The notes under the pieces were generated by a model. That model saw nothing but the letters and a program-made list of their open reading frames with translations. It was not told the origin of the DNA and did no database searches. Of a DNA stretch of 64,000 bases, positions 43,360 through 52,474 are shown one piece after another. Every line of letters starts with the position of its first letter. Within the stretch, counting starts at the first letter, position 1. The DNA lies in NCBI GenBank assembly GCA_018816905.1, contig JAHIVB010000003.1, forward strand, positions 62,001 to 126,000, given 5' to 3'. Position numbers and translations under genes: made by a program. The stretch comes from Bacillota bacterium (GTDB taxonomy: Bacteria > Bacillota_I > Bacilli_A > Izemoplasmatales > Hujiaoplasmataceae).

Positions 43360-44908
43360 TGAATCTCACCTCCAGGGCATCACTGACCACATTGATGTAA
43401 TCAGATGATTTCAGAAAAACTCCATCCAGACCTTTTCCGCCTGAAAATGGTCTTTTTACACCGGCAAAAATGCCATTCTCAAGTGCATCGAATAGAGAAG
43501 TGGATGCGATTTGTGACAAAAGTTGATTTGCCTTTTCTAAGACTTCAGATGCTCTTTTTTGAATGATTCCATCTTGTTTGAATAGAAATTCTTCACGGAT
43601 TGAAGCCATCGATTTTTGGATCATCTTGGCATTTGAAATCGCAAGGAATCGATCCGCAAGAAAAGGCGTATGAATTGCTTCTGTCATCATCCCAAGAAGA
43701 TGAATCGATTGTCCGGTTAATTGAGTTGCGATATTAAACAATGTATTCTGTTCATATGCTTTAAACACATTGCCAGAGATATGTTTTGTTGGAGGCATAT
43801 ATTTTAATGGCGCATTAGGAAAAATTTCTCTTGCCATCTGGGCTTGCGCAACTTCATATAGGAAGCTGTCCTCAATTTCTGGATCTATTTCAAACGCATG
43901 TCCAAGACCCATCAGTTCTTCTTTTAGATGAGCTCTATAAGCAAACTCCTCATTAATAAATTGACTTGCAAGCACGGTATGAGCTTCACTATAAGCATCG
44001 CTTGTAGTTAAATAATTATCTTCACCTGTATTGATGATGATACCCGCAAATGCATTAATCATTCTAGAAAAGTGTTGATCGATGAAAGTTCTTTGCATAT
44101 TGATGTCTCGGAATATGATTCCATACATGCTGTCATTTAAAAGAACGTCAAGTCTTTCAATAGCTGCCATTGCGGCGATTTCTGGCATGCATAACCCCGA
44201 TGCATAGTTGACTAATTTGATATATCTTTTTTCTTCCAAGCCAACTTCATCAAGTGCTTTTCTCATAATCTTGAAATTTTCTTGTGTCGCAAATGTACCG
44301 CCAAATCCTTCGGTTGTTGCGCCATATGGTACATAATCCAAAAGAGACTGTCCAGTTGAACGAATGACCGCAATGATGTCGGCCCCTGCCTTTGCTGCAG
44401 CTTTGGCTTGAACAACGTCCTCGTAAATATTTCCTGTCGCTACGATAACATATAGATCAGTAGGATTCTTTCCATATCGTTCGAAAAGCTTATTCCGTGT
44501 TTTTCTATTTTCAAGGATACGTTCAAAAGAAGCCTTTATATAAGGCTGTAATATTTCTTTGGCTTTATTCGTTTTAATAAGAGGATACTTTGTCAAACAA
44601 TTATCAGAATGATTGTAGTTATTAATTAATTGTTCCAATGATAAACCAGAATGATATAAGGCACTTGCAATATAGATAGAAATACCTTTAGATATATCGC
44701 CTTTTTCAACAACTTCATCCACCATTTGATTGGGTAGAGGTTCATCGAATTGATTGACACCATCGACTCCCAATAATCTCAATACCGTTCGTTCTACAGT
44801 CACGGTTGATCTTGTTTTGATTTCTTTTTCTACTTCATCTGTTATTTTTTTCGCAAGGGTTCTACATTCTTCAATCAGAGATTGATTGAGTTTTAATTTG
44901 CTTTCCAA
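43349..44908 (-). CDS. kamD: Beta-lysine 5,6-aminomutase alpha subunit
   Basis: 519 residues. It is the TIM-barrel subunit that holds PLP and adenosylcobalamin (TVTVERTVLRLLGVDGV near 32-48, VIRSTGQSLLDYVPYGATTEGFGGTFATQENF, LGHAFEIDPE). The start was set at TTG 44908: it lies eight bases after GAAGG and gives the family N-terminus (LKLNQSLIEECRTLAKKI). An in-frame ATG at 44932 has no ribosome site and lies inside kamB. That places the start one base after the kamB stop. Confidence 0.92.
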   Translation of the reverse strand: MESKLKLNQSLIEECRTLAKKITDEVEKEIKTRSTVTVERTVLRLLGVDGVNQFDEPLPNQMVDEVVEKGDISKGISIYIASALYHSGLSLEQLINNYNHSDNCLTKYPLIKTNKAKEILQPYIKASFERILENRKTRNKLFERYGKNPTDLYVIVATGNIYEDVVQAKAAAKAGADIIAVIRSTGQSLLDYVPYGATTEGFGGTFATQENFKIMRKALDEVGLEEKRYIKLVNYASGLCMPEIAAMAAIERLDVLLNDSMYGIIFRDINMQRTFIDQHFSRMINAFAGIIINTGEDNYLTTSDAYSEAHTVLASQFINEEFAYRAHLKEELMGLGHAFEIDPEIEDSFLYEVAQAQMAREIFPNAPLKYMPPTKHISGNVFKAYEQNTLFNIATQLTGQSIHLLGMMTEAIHTPFLADRFLAISNAKMIQKSMASIREEFLFKQDGIIQKRASEVLEKANQLLSQIASTSLFDALENGIFAGVKRPFSGGKGLDGVFLKSSDYINVVSDALEVRFNEN

Positions 44909-44909
44909 G

Positions 44910-45908
44910 TCATTCACCTTCTTCCAAAACATTCAATATAGGCAGTTGAATATGTTCTTTCAATTTCAAATTCATCATTTCTCCATCGAAAGCTGCTCGA
45001 TATGGAGAAGTTGGATTAATACATATCGCGACAACATTATATGGATATAATACAGTAATGTCGTTTCTATATTTAACTAATTGCTTCATTGTTGAATCCT
45101 TAACTAATATCGAAGAAGGTGATTTTAAAATCAGTCGAAACGAGCTATTGTTCTTCCTTTTTATCCACTCTTTCGCGAATTCATCGGATAGTGCGTAGGG
45201 AATAAAAACACTTGTTGTATTTTCAGGAAAGGCATCAAAGAGTTTATGTTCGTCAAGAAGTGATGTTGCCGATAATGGATGCATTACCTGGTCGCTTGTA
45301 AAATATGCGATTTGCTTTTCTTCTTTCAAAAAATCATATTTTTCTCCGGCACTTTCTAGTCCGAACAAAATACTCATCTGAGTTGCGTGATCTATAATCT
45401 TATCTAAATCATGAGAGTATCCTCCACCGACACAATAAATGATTGCATCTGCCACATTTGCACTTGATTGTCTCGAAAAAGCACCGTCAATCAGCAAATG
45501 CTCCGGAAGATATAGTTCAAGATATCGTAACGAAACAATCATATCATAAACGCTTGAAGGTCCTGCTAAAAGTACTTTACCTTCTGAATTGGCACGAATT
45601 AAAACCATTTGACCTAGAGAAGTGAAGACGGGTATCTTTTTTAGAATCTCATACTCAAAAAAGGCCATTTTCAGCGTGCTTAATGCAGTTAATACCAGCA
45701 TCCCTGGAAATACGCTGATTCTTGGTTTTGGAAGAAAAGTAATTTGATCTAACTCTTCTCCGTCCAACCCTATCGAAGTAATGGCTAGAGTATGATGCTT
45801 AAATTCTTCAATCAAATGATTCAAGACCGTTGTTTTTCCAGCATTCTTGGCGTTTCCAATAATGCTGATAACCTTATAGTCTTTTGTAATTCTTACTAAT
45901 TCTTTAAT
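44910..45908 (-). CDS. kamB: KamB-like aminomutase reactivase with a probable ATT start
   Basis: 332 residues. It has an N-terminal P-loop (GNAKNAGKT at 18-26) and no other domain I recognise with certainty. In lysine-fermenting clostridia a P-loop protein called KamB lies between kamA and kamD and is thought to help reactivate the B12 aminomutase. No ATG, GTG or TTG occurs upstream of the P-loop before an in-frame TGA (complement of about 45954-45956), and the first TTG (45824) would delete it. ATT at 45908 lies eight bases after AGAAGG, so an ATT start, overlapping the kamA end, is the best reading. The MutS-like KamC found next to KamB elsewhere is absent here. Confidence 0.75.
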   Translation of the reverse strand: MKELVRITKDYKVISIIGNAKNAGKTTVLNHLIEEFKHHTLAITSIGLDGEELDQITFLPKPRISVFPGMLVLTALSTLKMAFFEYEILKKIPVFTSLGQMVLIRANSEGKVLLAGPSSVYDMIVSLRYLELYLPEHLLIDGAFSRQSSANVADAIIYCVGGGYSHDLDKIIDHATQMSILFGLESAGEKYDFLKEEKQIAYFTSDQVMHPLSATSLLDEHKLFDAFPENTTSVFIPYALSDEFAKEWIKRKNNSSFRLILKSPSSILVKDSTMKQLVKYRNDITVLYPYNVVAICINPTSPYRAAFDGEMMNLKLKEHIQLPILNVLEEGE

Positions 45909-47158
45909 CGTCTTTGCCTTCTTTCCATAGCGGCTGGTTCGATAGAAATTCTGTCACCATGCAGTAATCCCGAAACGCCCTTGTATTCTTCGTTTTCGCA
46001 GTCTTTACAATGACATACGTTATCATATTTTTCAGGTTCGGTATAACTTGTAATCACACCTTCATAATTGCGAAGGACCATTCTATTTGGAGACATAGAT
46101 ACAATGTAATTAGGCATCAAAGGAATTTTCCCTCCTCCGCCTGGTGCATCCACAACATATGTCGGAACACAAAAACCACTAACATGACCTCTTAATCCTT
46201 CAATGATTTCAATTCCTTTTGAAATCGGTGTTCTAAAATGTTCAATTCCTAAAGAAAGATCACATTGATAGATGTAATAAGGTCTTACTCTAATTTGAGC
46301 TAAACGAGTAACAAGTTTTCTCATTACGTGAAGGCAGTCATTAACGCCTTTCAGCAATACACTTTGGTTACCAAGCGGAATTCCTGCATCCGCAAGCAAA
46401 TCAATTGCATGTTTGCTTTCTGGAGTGATTTCGTCATAATGATTGAAATGCGTGTTCAACCATATGGGATGGTATTTTTTTAGCATCGATACGAACTCGT
46501 CTGTAATCCTTTGAGGCATTACGACAGGAGTTCTAGTGCCAATTCTAATAATCTCAACGTGATCAATCTCTCGAAGTCTCTTTATGATATCCTCGAGTAA
46601 ATCATTGCTCATTAGAAGTGCATCTCCACCAGATAACAATACATCTCGAATCGCTTTGGTGTTTTTTATGTATTCTATCGCTTTGTCAATTCTTTCTCTT
46701 GGGGCCATGTGATCTTTTTGTCCAGCAAAACGTCTTCTTGTACAATGACGGCAATAGACACTGCACATATCAGTAATTAAGAATAGAACACGATCAGGAT
46801 ACCTATGAGTGAGTCCTGGAACCGGAGAGTCCGTATCTTCTGCAAGTGGATCAAGCAGGTCATTCTCACTGATATGTAATTCGCTATGCGAAGGAATCGC
46901 TTGTTGTCTAATAGGGCAATGTGGATTTTCTGGATCAATTAGGGTTAAATAATACGGCGTGATGGCCATTCTAAATCTAGTAAGAACAGTCTCAATCTCT
47001 TCTTTTTCTTTATCTGAAAGAGGAATAAATTTGTTTAGCATCTCAACACTTGTAATTCTATTTTTAACTTGCCAATGCCAATTATTCCAATCTTCATCAG
47101 ATACGTTTGGAAAGTATTTTTCTTTTCTTTTCAAGTAACTCGAATTGAGTTCAATCAT
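45896..47158 (-). CDS. kamA: Lysine 2,3-aminomutase (radical SAM)
   Basis: 420 residues. The radical-SAM cysteines are C132, C136 and C139 (CSVYCRHCTRRRFAG); SGGDALLMSN and the PLP-binding lysine region (VVDAPGGGGKIPL) follow, and a zinc-site CHCKDC lies near the C-terminus. It interconverts L-lysine and L-beta-lysine, the first step of the pathway. GAGG lies eight bases before the ATG. Confidence 0.97.
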   Translation of the reverse strand: MIELNSSYLKRKEKYFPNVSDEDWNNWHWQVKNRITSVEMLNKFIPLSDKEKEEIETVLTRFRMAITPYYLTLIDPENPHCPIRQQAIPSHSELHISENDLLDPLAEDTDSPVPGLTHRYPDRVLFLITDMCSVYCRHCTRRRFAGQKDHMAPRERIDKAIEYIKNTKAIRDVLLSGGDALLMSNDLLEDIIKRLREIDHVEIIRIGTRTPVVMPQRITDEFVSMLKKYHPIWLNTHFNHYDEITPESKHAIDLLADAGIPLGNQSVLLKGVNDCLHVMRKLVTRLAQIRVRPYYIYQCDLSLGIEHFRTPISKGIEIIEGLRGHVSGFCVPTYVVDAPGGGGKIPLMPNYIVSMSPNRMVLRNYEGVITSYTEPEKYDNVCHCKDCENEEYKGVSGLLHGDRISIEPAAMERRQRRLKN

Positions 47159-47160
47159 AA

Positions 47161-48201
47161 TTATTCCTCTTTTCCGTAACGTTTTTGGAACAAATCAAAT
47201 AGAATTTTAGATTCTCTTAAAAGATTTAGTGTCAATTCTGCATGGCCTTTCGTATATCCGTTTCCAATTACCATGGTACATTCTTTTCCGATTCCTTCCG
47301 CTCCTAAGGCAGCCTTTGTGAAAGAGGTAGCCATAGAAAAGAAATAAACGATGCCGGAATCTTTTGTCGGAAGAATGGATGACATTTCTGTATTTTCTAC
47401 ATTGACAACGTTGATGGTGACATCAACCAATTTCCCACCTGTTGCATTTAATACCTTCTCGAGAACCTCTATAGGATTTCTTGCGTCTGCAACAATAATT
47501 TTGTCGAATATGCCAAGAGATTCCATCTCTTCATAATGCGATTGACTATGAATGATTCCTATAACAAATCCCTTATTTCCTGCATTGATTCTAGATTGAT
47601 AGGCACATAAAGTACCGCTTTTTCCTGAAGCTCCAAGAATCAATACGGTATCATTTTCTTTGACTAAGTTCTTGACTTGAGCTGGTGCTCCAGCAACATC
47701 AAGAGCTGATAAAACCAAGTTTTCCGGTAAATCGCTTGGAATCTTTGCGTAGATTCCGCTTTCGAAAAGAATGGCTTCACCGACGATATCAACTTGATCT
47801 TTATGTAAATCAATGCTGATGATTTTTTCAATCTTTAAAGGTGTTAGGGATAATGAAACCAAAGAAGCTATTTTGTCTCCTGGTTTCAAATCAATATTCA
47901 AATCTTTTCCAATTTCTTTGACAGTTCCAAGAAACATTCCTCCGCTTCCTGTCACTGGATTTTGCATCTTCCCTTTTTCTGAGACAATTCCTTGAATCAT
48001 CTCTTTCATTTTATCGAAATCTCCAGCAGTAGCATTCTTTATTTGAGTAAAGGATGCTGAATCAATATTTAGCCTTTCAACTTGAACTAAAATTTCGTTT
48101 TCTCCACAAATCATTGTGTTGTCAATTTTGGAAGCAGCTTGTGGCAAAACACCTTGCGGTTTTAGTACTCTATGGATTCCGTAAATGGATGGTTTATTCA
48201 T
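47161..48201 (-). CDS. kdd: L-erythro-3,5-diaminohexanoate dehydrogenase
   Basis: 346 residues. It oxidatively deaminates 3,5-diaminohexanoate to 5-amino-3-oxohexanoate with NAD(P). It looks like a zinc-less MDR-type dehydrogenase: nucleotide-binding LILGASGKSGTLCAYQSR near 194-211 and a start (SIYGIHRVLKPQGVLPQAA) typical of Kdd. It lies three bases before kamA and just after kce, the usual order. Confidence 0.93.
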   Translation of the reverse strand: MNKPSIYGIHRVLKPQGVLPQAASKIDNTMICGENEILVQVERLNIDSASFTQIKNATAGDFDKMKEMIQGIVSEKGKMQNPVTGSGGMFLGTVKEIGKDLNIDLKPGDKIASLVSLSLTPLKIEKIISIDLHKDQVDIVGEAILFESGIYAKIPSDLPENLVLSALDVAGAPAQVKNLVKENDTVLILGASGKSGTLCAYQSRINAGNKGFVIGIIHSQSHYEEMESLGIFDKIIVADARNPIEVLEKVLNATGGKLVDVTINVVNVENTEMSSILPTKDSGIVYFFSMATSFTKAALGAEGIGKECTMVIGNGYTKGHAELTLNLLRESKILFDLFQKRYGKEE

Positions 48202-48203
48202 AA

Positions 48204-49025
48204 TTATTCCCTCATTCCTAGTATTTGTCTAGTTTCTTTAACAGTCGCAACTGAACGACCATTTTCAATAATCATCATTTTCACTTTTCTAACCAAATCT
48301 TTGTTTGATGAAGCCAAAACGCCTTTTTCAAGATATAGATTATCCTCAAGTCCTACCCTGACATGTCCGCCGTGTTGAATCGATAATTTCGCCAAAGGAA
48401 ATTCGTATCTTCCAACTCCCGCTACACTAAATGTAGAATCAGAGGGTATGCTATCTTTCAAAAACATAAAATCTCGTTCTTCTCCAGTCATTCCTCCGGG
48501 TACTCCGAGAACAAAACTGAAATGCATAGGCGCTTTGATAATTCCTTGTCTATTAAGCTTTAAAGCAGTATCTACATGCCCTTTTTCGAAGCATTCAAGT
48601 TCGTATTTAACTCCACAATCGTTCATCCTATTTGCAAAATAAGTAATATCATTTACAGTGTTAACGAAATAATCATCCCCACCAAAGTTGACGGTTCCAC
48701 AATCAAGTGTTGCCATTTCAACAGACAAATCAAGAACTTGTCCCCTCTCGGTCCTGGACATTCCGAGTGCTCCTCCGGTTGAAACTTGGATAATAACATC
48801 ACCACATTTTTGCTTGATGGCATCCATCAATTCTTTGAATCTATTTTGATCTTGAGTAGGAGTACCATCATCAAAGCGAGCGTGAAGATGGATGATTGAT
48901 GCTCCCTCTTGCATTGCAAGATATGCTTCTTTTGCAACTTCTTCGGCAGTGTAAGGAACTGCTGGATTTTGTTCTTTTGTTACTTCCGCCCCCGTAATGG
49001 CGCAAGTTATAATGCATGGATTCAT
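48204..49025 (-). CDS. kce: 3-keto-5-aminohexanoate cleavage enzyme
   Basis: 273 residues of the BKACE (DUF849) family. It combines 5-amino-3-oxohexanoate with acetyl-CoA to give 3-aminobutyryl-CoA and acetoacetate. Zinc-binding and active-site stretches include [16 protein letters not shown] near 46-61, [15 protein letters not shown] and [14 protein letters not shown] near the end. The ATG at 49025 overlaps the kal stop (ATGA); the frame extends further upstream but only within kal. Confidence 0.95.
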   Translation of the reverse strand: MNPCIITCAITGAEVTKEQNPAVPYTAEEVAKEAYLAMQEGASIIHLHARFDDGTPTQDQNRFKELMDAIKQKCGDVIIQVSTGGALGMSRTERGQVLDLSVEMATLDCGTVNFGGDDYFVNTVNDITYFANRMNDCGVKYELECFEKGHVDTALKLNRQGIIKAPMHFSFVLGVPGGMTGEERDFMFLKDSIPSDSTFSVAGVGRYEFPLAKLSIQHGGHVRVGLEDNLYLEKGVLASSNKDLVRKVKMMIIENGRSVATVKETRQILGMRE

Positions 49026-49405
49026 GATTTTCTCTGAAGATGTTTTTGAACTATACAAGTTCCTGTAGCTGAGGCAACAAGAATCTTTTGTTTCAAAACA
49101 TCCGCGCTACTCGGAGAAATATCTTTACGAGTTTCAATGACTTTGTAGCATTCAAATGTCATCTTTCTTGAAGTGTTTCCTGTAGAAATTATTTCTGCGT
49201 GTACTTCAACGAAATCGCCTGCAAATACAGGCGCTAAAAAATCAACTTGGTCATAAGACCTGAAAAGACCTTCATCACCGTCATTCATTATCAAAAGTTC
49301 AGTAGCTGCATCTCCGAACAAACCCATAATCCGGGCTCCGTCCACAAGTTCACCACCATAATGAGCATCTTGTAAGGACATTCTTTGTTTCAAAATTGTT
49401 TTCAT
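49022..49405 (-). CDS. kal: 3-aminobutyryl-CoA ammonia-lyase
   Basis: 127 residues with a hot-dog fold pattern. It removes ammonia from L-3-aminobutyryl-CoA to give crotonyl-CoA. Characteristic stretches are [23 protein letters not shown] and [18 protein letters not shown]. It lies between the CoA-transferase genes and kce, as in known lysine clusters. Confidence 0.92.
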   Translation of the reverse strand: MKTILKQRMSLQDAHYGGELVDGARIMGLFGDAATELLIMNDGDEGLFRSYDQVDFLAPVFAGDFVEVHAEIISTGNTSRKMTFECYKVIETRKDISPSSADVLKQKILVASATGTCIVQKHLQRKS

Positions 49406-49406
49406 T

Positions 49407-50048
49407 TTAGATTCCTTTCATTGGTAAGACTTCATTTATTATCAACTCTGCATCTGTTGCATGTATCACGTCTTCAACTGAAAATTCTGGATGAACTTCT
49501 CTTAGATGAAGCCCCTCCTCACATACTTCAATGACGCACATTTCAGTTACAATTAAATTTGCTTGTTTGAACGCCGTAAGAGGTAAAGAACATTTTTTGA
49601 CAATTTTGGCTTTTCCGCGATTTGAATGAGTCATTGCGATGATTACTTTTTTTGATCCCATCACAAGATCCATTGCACCACCCATACCGGGGACTTTTTT
49701 CCCCGGAATGATCCATGAAGCAATTGAACCATCTTCATCTACTTCAAGTGCCCCTAAAACCGTAACATCAATATGTCCACCTCTAATTAAGGAAAAAGAG
49801 GTTAATGAATCGATGAATGCTCCCCCCTCCGCAATAGATGCTTTAAGCCCAGAAGCGTTCACAGTCAAAGTGTCTTCGGTTAAATAAGGCCCAAGCCCAA
49901 TAATGCCGTTTTCTGCTTGGAAAGTAATTTCTTGGTCTTTATTGACATATTCAGAAACCATGGAAGGAATTCCGATTCCGAGATTCACCAGATTGCCTGG
50001 TTTTAATTCAAGTGCGACTCTCGACGCAATTACTTGTTTTTCATCCAT
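49407..50048 (-). CDS. atoA: Butyrate-acetoacetate CoA-transferase, beta subunit
   Basis: 213 residues. The CoA-transferase catalytic glutamate is in the conserved context [11 protein letters not shown]. Other family motifs are [15 protein letters not shown] at the start and [12 protein letters not shown]. With AtoD it moves CoA between acetoacetate and butyrate (or acetate), which closes the lysine pathway. ATG 50048, seven bases after AGGTG, is preferred to a GTG at 50057; it overlaps the atoD end by eight bases. Confidence 0.93.
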   Translation of the reverse strand: MDEKQVIASRVALELKPGNLVNLGIGIPSMVSEYVNKDQEITFQAENGIIGLGPYLTEDTLTVNASGLKASIAEGGAFIDSLTSFSLIRGGHIDVTVLGALEVDEDGSIASWIIPGKKVPGMGGAMDLVMGSKKVIIAMTHSNRGKAKIVKKCSLPLTAFKQANLIVTEMCVIEVCEEGLHLREVHPEFSVEDVIHATDAELIINEVLPMKGI

Positions 50049-50694
50049 GATTTTCACCTACAACAATATAATCTACCAAAGGATGCGGTGTAATGATTAT
50101 TTCCGGATCCAAAAAATCTTTAATTTCATATACTTCTGCAACGACTGTTGTTGCTGCTAATGCCATGATTGGATTGAAATTTCTTGTCGTTGCAACGTAT
50201 CTTAGATTGCCATATTTGTCAGTTATAGCGCCGCCTATTAACGCAATGTCGGCTTTAAGAGGTTCTTCAAGCAAATATGTTATTCCTTTAACTTCAATCA
50301 GTTTTTTATTCAATTCAACTACGGTTCCCTTACCGGTTTCAGTAAGAATTCCACCGAGTCCTGCTCCGCCAGCTCTTATTTGTTCCGCCAAAGTGCCTTG
50401 AGGAACAAGTATCACTTCCATTTGATTTGATTGCATCAGTTCTCCGGCAGTTGGATTTGTTCCTATGTGAGAAGCGATTAACTTCGAAACTCTTCCTGCT
50501 TGAATTAATTTTCCAACCCCTTTATCAGGGTATCCACCATCATTACAAATAATGGTTAAGTTACTCTTGCTACTTTCAAGCGTCCAGTCTATTAATGTTT
50601 CCGGAGTTCCGTTCGTTAAGAACCCTCCAACCATCAAAGTCATTCCATCTTTGATTAGTGAAATGAACTTTTCCTTGTCTATTCTCTTATGCAT
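50041..50694 (-). CDS. atoD: Butyrate-acetoacetate CoA-transferase, alpha subunit
   Basis: 217 residues. CoA-binding motif VGGFLTNGTPETLIDWTL near 22-39, then SHIGTNPTAGELM and the glycine-rich IRAGGAGLGGILTETGKGT. It is the partner of AtoA. AGAGGGA precedes the ATG, and the gene starts nine bases after the MaoC-like gene. Confidence 0.93.
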   Translation of the reverse strand: MHKRIDKEKFISLIKDGMTLMVGGFLTNGTPETLIDWTLESSKSNLTIICNDGGYPDKGVGKLIQAGRVSKLIASHIGTNPTAGELMQSNQMEVILVPQGTLAEQIRAGGAGLGGILTETGKGTVVELNKKLIEVKGITYLLEEPLKADIALIGGAITDKYGNLRYVATTRNFNPIMALAATTVVAEVYEIKDFLDPEIIITPHPLVDYIVVGENHG

Positions 50695-50703
50695 TCTATC
50701 CCT

Positions 50704-51120
50704 CTATTCTCTTGGAGGCATAATTTCAGCCTGTCCTTCGATTACTGTTTCTCCTAATTGATTGATTGAAACACATTCAAAAATAACCCTATTCCGTTCG
50801 ATAATAATTTCAGAGACTGTCACTTTAGCGGTAATTTCATCTCCAAAATAAACGGGTTTTTTGAATTTAAGCGACTGCTTTGTGTAAATACTACCAACTC
50901 CGGGAAATTTCATACCGAAGATTGTTGAAAACATGCTAGAAACCAACATTCCATGGACAATTCTTTTTTTAAACATCGTTTTTGAAGCATAATCCTCGTC
51001 CATGTGCGCGGGATTAAAATCTTGTGTGAGATTCGCGTACTTCTCAGTGTCATCCTCAGTAAATTTCTTAGTGAATGTCTCATAGTCTCCTATGGATATT
51101 TCATGAATAGACTTACTCAT
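50704..51120 (-). CDS. MaoC-like enoyl-CoA hydratase/dehydratase
   Basis: 138 residues with a single hot-dog domain of the MaoC/PhaJ type. The hydratase motif DFNPAHMDEDYA with its Asp and His lies near 33-44 and is followed by RIVHGML. It would add water to crotonyl-CoA to give 3-hydroxybutyryl-CoA, or the reverse. It is the first gene after the lysine riboswitch, with GGAGGAG before its ATG, so it probably has a role in the fate of the C4 product. Known lysine clusters do not usually begin with such a gene. Confidence 0.8.
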   Translation of the reverse strand: MSKSIHEISIGDYETFTKKFTEDDTEKYANLTQDFNPAHMDEDYASKTMFKKRIVHGMLVSSMFSTIFGMKFPGVGSIYTKQSLKFKKPVYFGDEITAKVTVSEIIIERNRVIFECVSINQLGETVIEGQAEIMPPRE

Positions 51121-51137
51121 TTATCTTTCTCCTCCAT

Positions 51138-51171
51138 AAAAAAAAGCCATTATATATGAAATATAACAGCT
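51138..51171 (-). terminator. Terminator of the lysine riboswitch expression platform
   Basis: 11-bp stem AGCTGTTATAT / ATATAATGGCT (two G-T pairs, complement of 51145-51171) with a run of seven T. Its 5' arm contains the bases that follow GGAGAG at the 3' end of the lysine aptamer, so the terminator and the closing stem of the aptamer compete. Confidence 0.7.
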
Positions 51172-51337
51172 CTCCATCTCAAATGGCAGTAATTGAGCAT
51201 TGACTCAAGTACCAAGCAGATGACTATGAACGAATCATCTCTTTCGGCAAAATATTCCTTTTTTTATCGCATCTGAGGTTCATCTCATTATCATCGATAA
51301 AATACCAATATTTTGCGCCTCTGTGTGTATCAAGTTA
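51168..51337 (-). ncRNA. Lysine riboswitch (L-box) upstream of the lysine fermentation operon
   Basis: On the minus strand the leader contains the hallmark L-box segments in order: ACAGAGGCGC near the 5' end, GAGATGAACCTC, TGCCGAAAGAGATG, TCATCTGCTTGG, and the 3' closing GATGGAGAGCT. Spacing and arrangement fit the five-helix lysine aptamer. A competing terminator follows. The P1 helix (ACAG with CTGT) uses the same 3' bases as the terminator 5' arm, which suggests that lysine binding switches the operon on. That suits a degradation pathway but differs from the common OFF switches of lysine synthesis. Confidence 0.85.
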
Positions 51338-51343
51338 CTCCCA

Positions 51344-51373
51344 TTATATCAAAGTCGTGTAAGCGTTGTCAAC
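51344..51373 (-). promoter_or_regulatory. Promoter of the lysine fermentation operon
   Basis: TTGACA (complement of 51368-51373), an 18-base spacer and TATAAT (complement of 51344-51349), giving a start near 51337. Confidence 0.85.
51359..51372. promoter_or_regulatory. Perfect cre site (CcpA) in the lysine operon promoter
   Basis: TGTAAGCGTTGTCA matches every fixed position of TGWAANCGNTNWCA. It overlaps the -35 and the spacer, so CcpA would block the polymerase when preferred sugars are present. Confidence 0.75.
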
Positions 51374-51442
51374 ACCCAGTTGGAGAGAATCGAACAGAAA
51401 GAAAAAATAGACAATTTGTTTGTAAGTAATGAAACAAATCAT

Positions 51443-52474
51443 CTATTTGAATTGGTTAAAAAACGGTAAGAAAGCTGTTGGAACAGAATATTTTTTTTCA
51501 ATCTCTGTTATCTCTATAAAATCATTTTCCATATGGAAAGGAATTTGATCAATCTGAACAACATAAGACTTCATGTTCCATTCTATATGTGTAAATATAT
51601 GCACAAAATTTATTCCGGATAATACTCTCGATGCGGGTAAACCGTTCTGACTTAACCAAAGAAGAACTTCTTCTTTTGATAGATGACCTTCGATATTCGG
51701 TAGTTCCCATAGATTAGAAAGAATGCCGGTTCTGGGGCGCTTCAAAATCAAAACTCTATCCTCTTTCTTAATGAATAGCACGGTTTTTAACTCTTTTCTT
51801 CGATGTACCAATTTTGATTTCAAAGGAATAACATCAATCATTTTATTGCTGTATGCAAAGCATGCATTTGACAAAGGACAAGTATCACATAACGGTTTTC
51901 CATTTGGGAGACAAACAATCGCTCCAATTTCCATTAAAGCTTCAGTAAAATCATTCAGTCGATTTGCCGGATAGATTCCTTCTAAACGAGATTTAATGAC
52001 ATTCTTGGTTGATTCAAGCCGTATGTCATCCGTAATACCAAAATAACGAGAAAATACTCTCAATACATTTCCATCAATGGCTACAGTGTTGATTTGAAAA
52101 GCAATCGCTCCAATTGCCCCTGCAGTGTAAGGCCCTATTCCAGGAAGTGACTCGAGCTCGGAAATCGTATTGGGAATGATTCCACCATGCTTCTCCATAA
52201 TGATGATAGCGGCTTTTTTTAGATTTTTAGCACGATTATAATATCCTAACCCTTGCCAGAGCTTATAGAGCAATTCGTCATCTGCTTTTGCTAAAGATGA
52301 AATCGTTGGTAGTTCCTTCATAAAACGGTTAAAATATGGAATGACGGTATCAACCCTAGTTTGTTGCAACATGATTTCTGAGACCAAAGTTTTGTAAGGA
52401 GTAGGGTTGTTTCGCCAAGGAAGATCTCGTTTGTGCCCATCAAAAAAAGCTAAAATCTTATCTGAGATTTTCAA
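51443..52474 (-). CDS. mutY: A/G-specific adenine glycosylase
   Basis: 343 residues. A helix-hairpin-helix glycosylase domain (ISEIMLQQTRVDTVIPYF-like entry, LPGIGPYTAGAIGAIAF, catalytic Asp in VAIDGNVLRV) is followed by a [4Fe-4S] cluster of four Cys (CLPNGKPLCDTCPLSNAC) and a NUDIX-like C-terminal recognition domain. It removes adenine mispaired with 8-oxoguanine. It overlaps the upstream NUDIX hydrolase gene by four bases. Confidence 0.95.
   Translation of the reverse strand: MKISDKILAFFDGHKRDLPWRNNPTPYKTLVSEIMLQQTRVDTVIPYFNRFMKELPTISSLAKADDELLYKLWQGLGYYNRAKNLKKAAIIIMEKHGGIIPNTISELESLPGIGPYTAGAIGAIAFQINTVAIDGNVLRVFSRYFGITDDIRLESTKNVIKSRLEGIYPANRLNDFTEALMEIGAIVCLPNGKPLCDTCPLSNACFAYSNKMIDVIPLKSKLVHRRKELKTVLFIKKEDRVLILKRPRTGILSNLWELPNIEGHLSKEEVLLWLSQNGLPASRVLSGINFVHIFTHIEWNMKSYVVQIDQIPFHMENDFIEITEIEKKYSVPTAFLPFFNQFK

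Noticed and set aside
44910-45824. kamB starting at TTG 45824
   Set aside because: That start would delete the P-loop (GNAKNAGKT), which is clearly encoded just upstream in the same frame.
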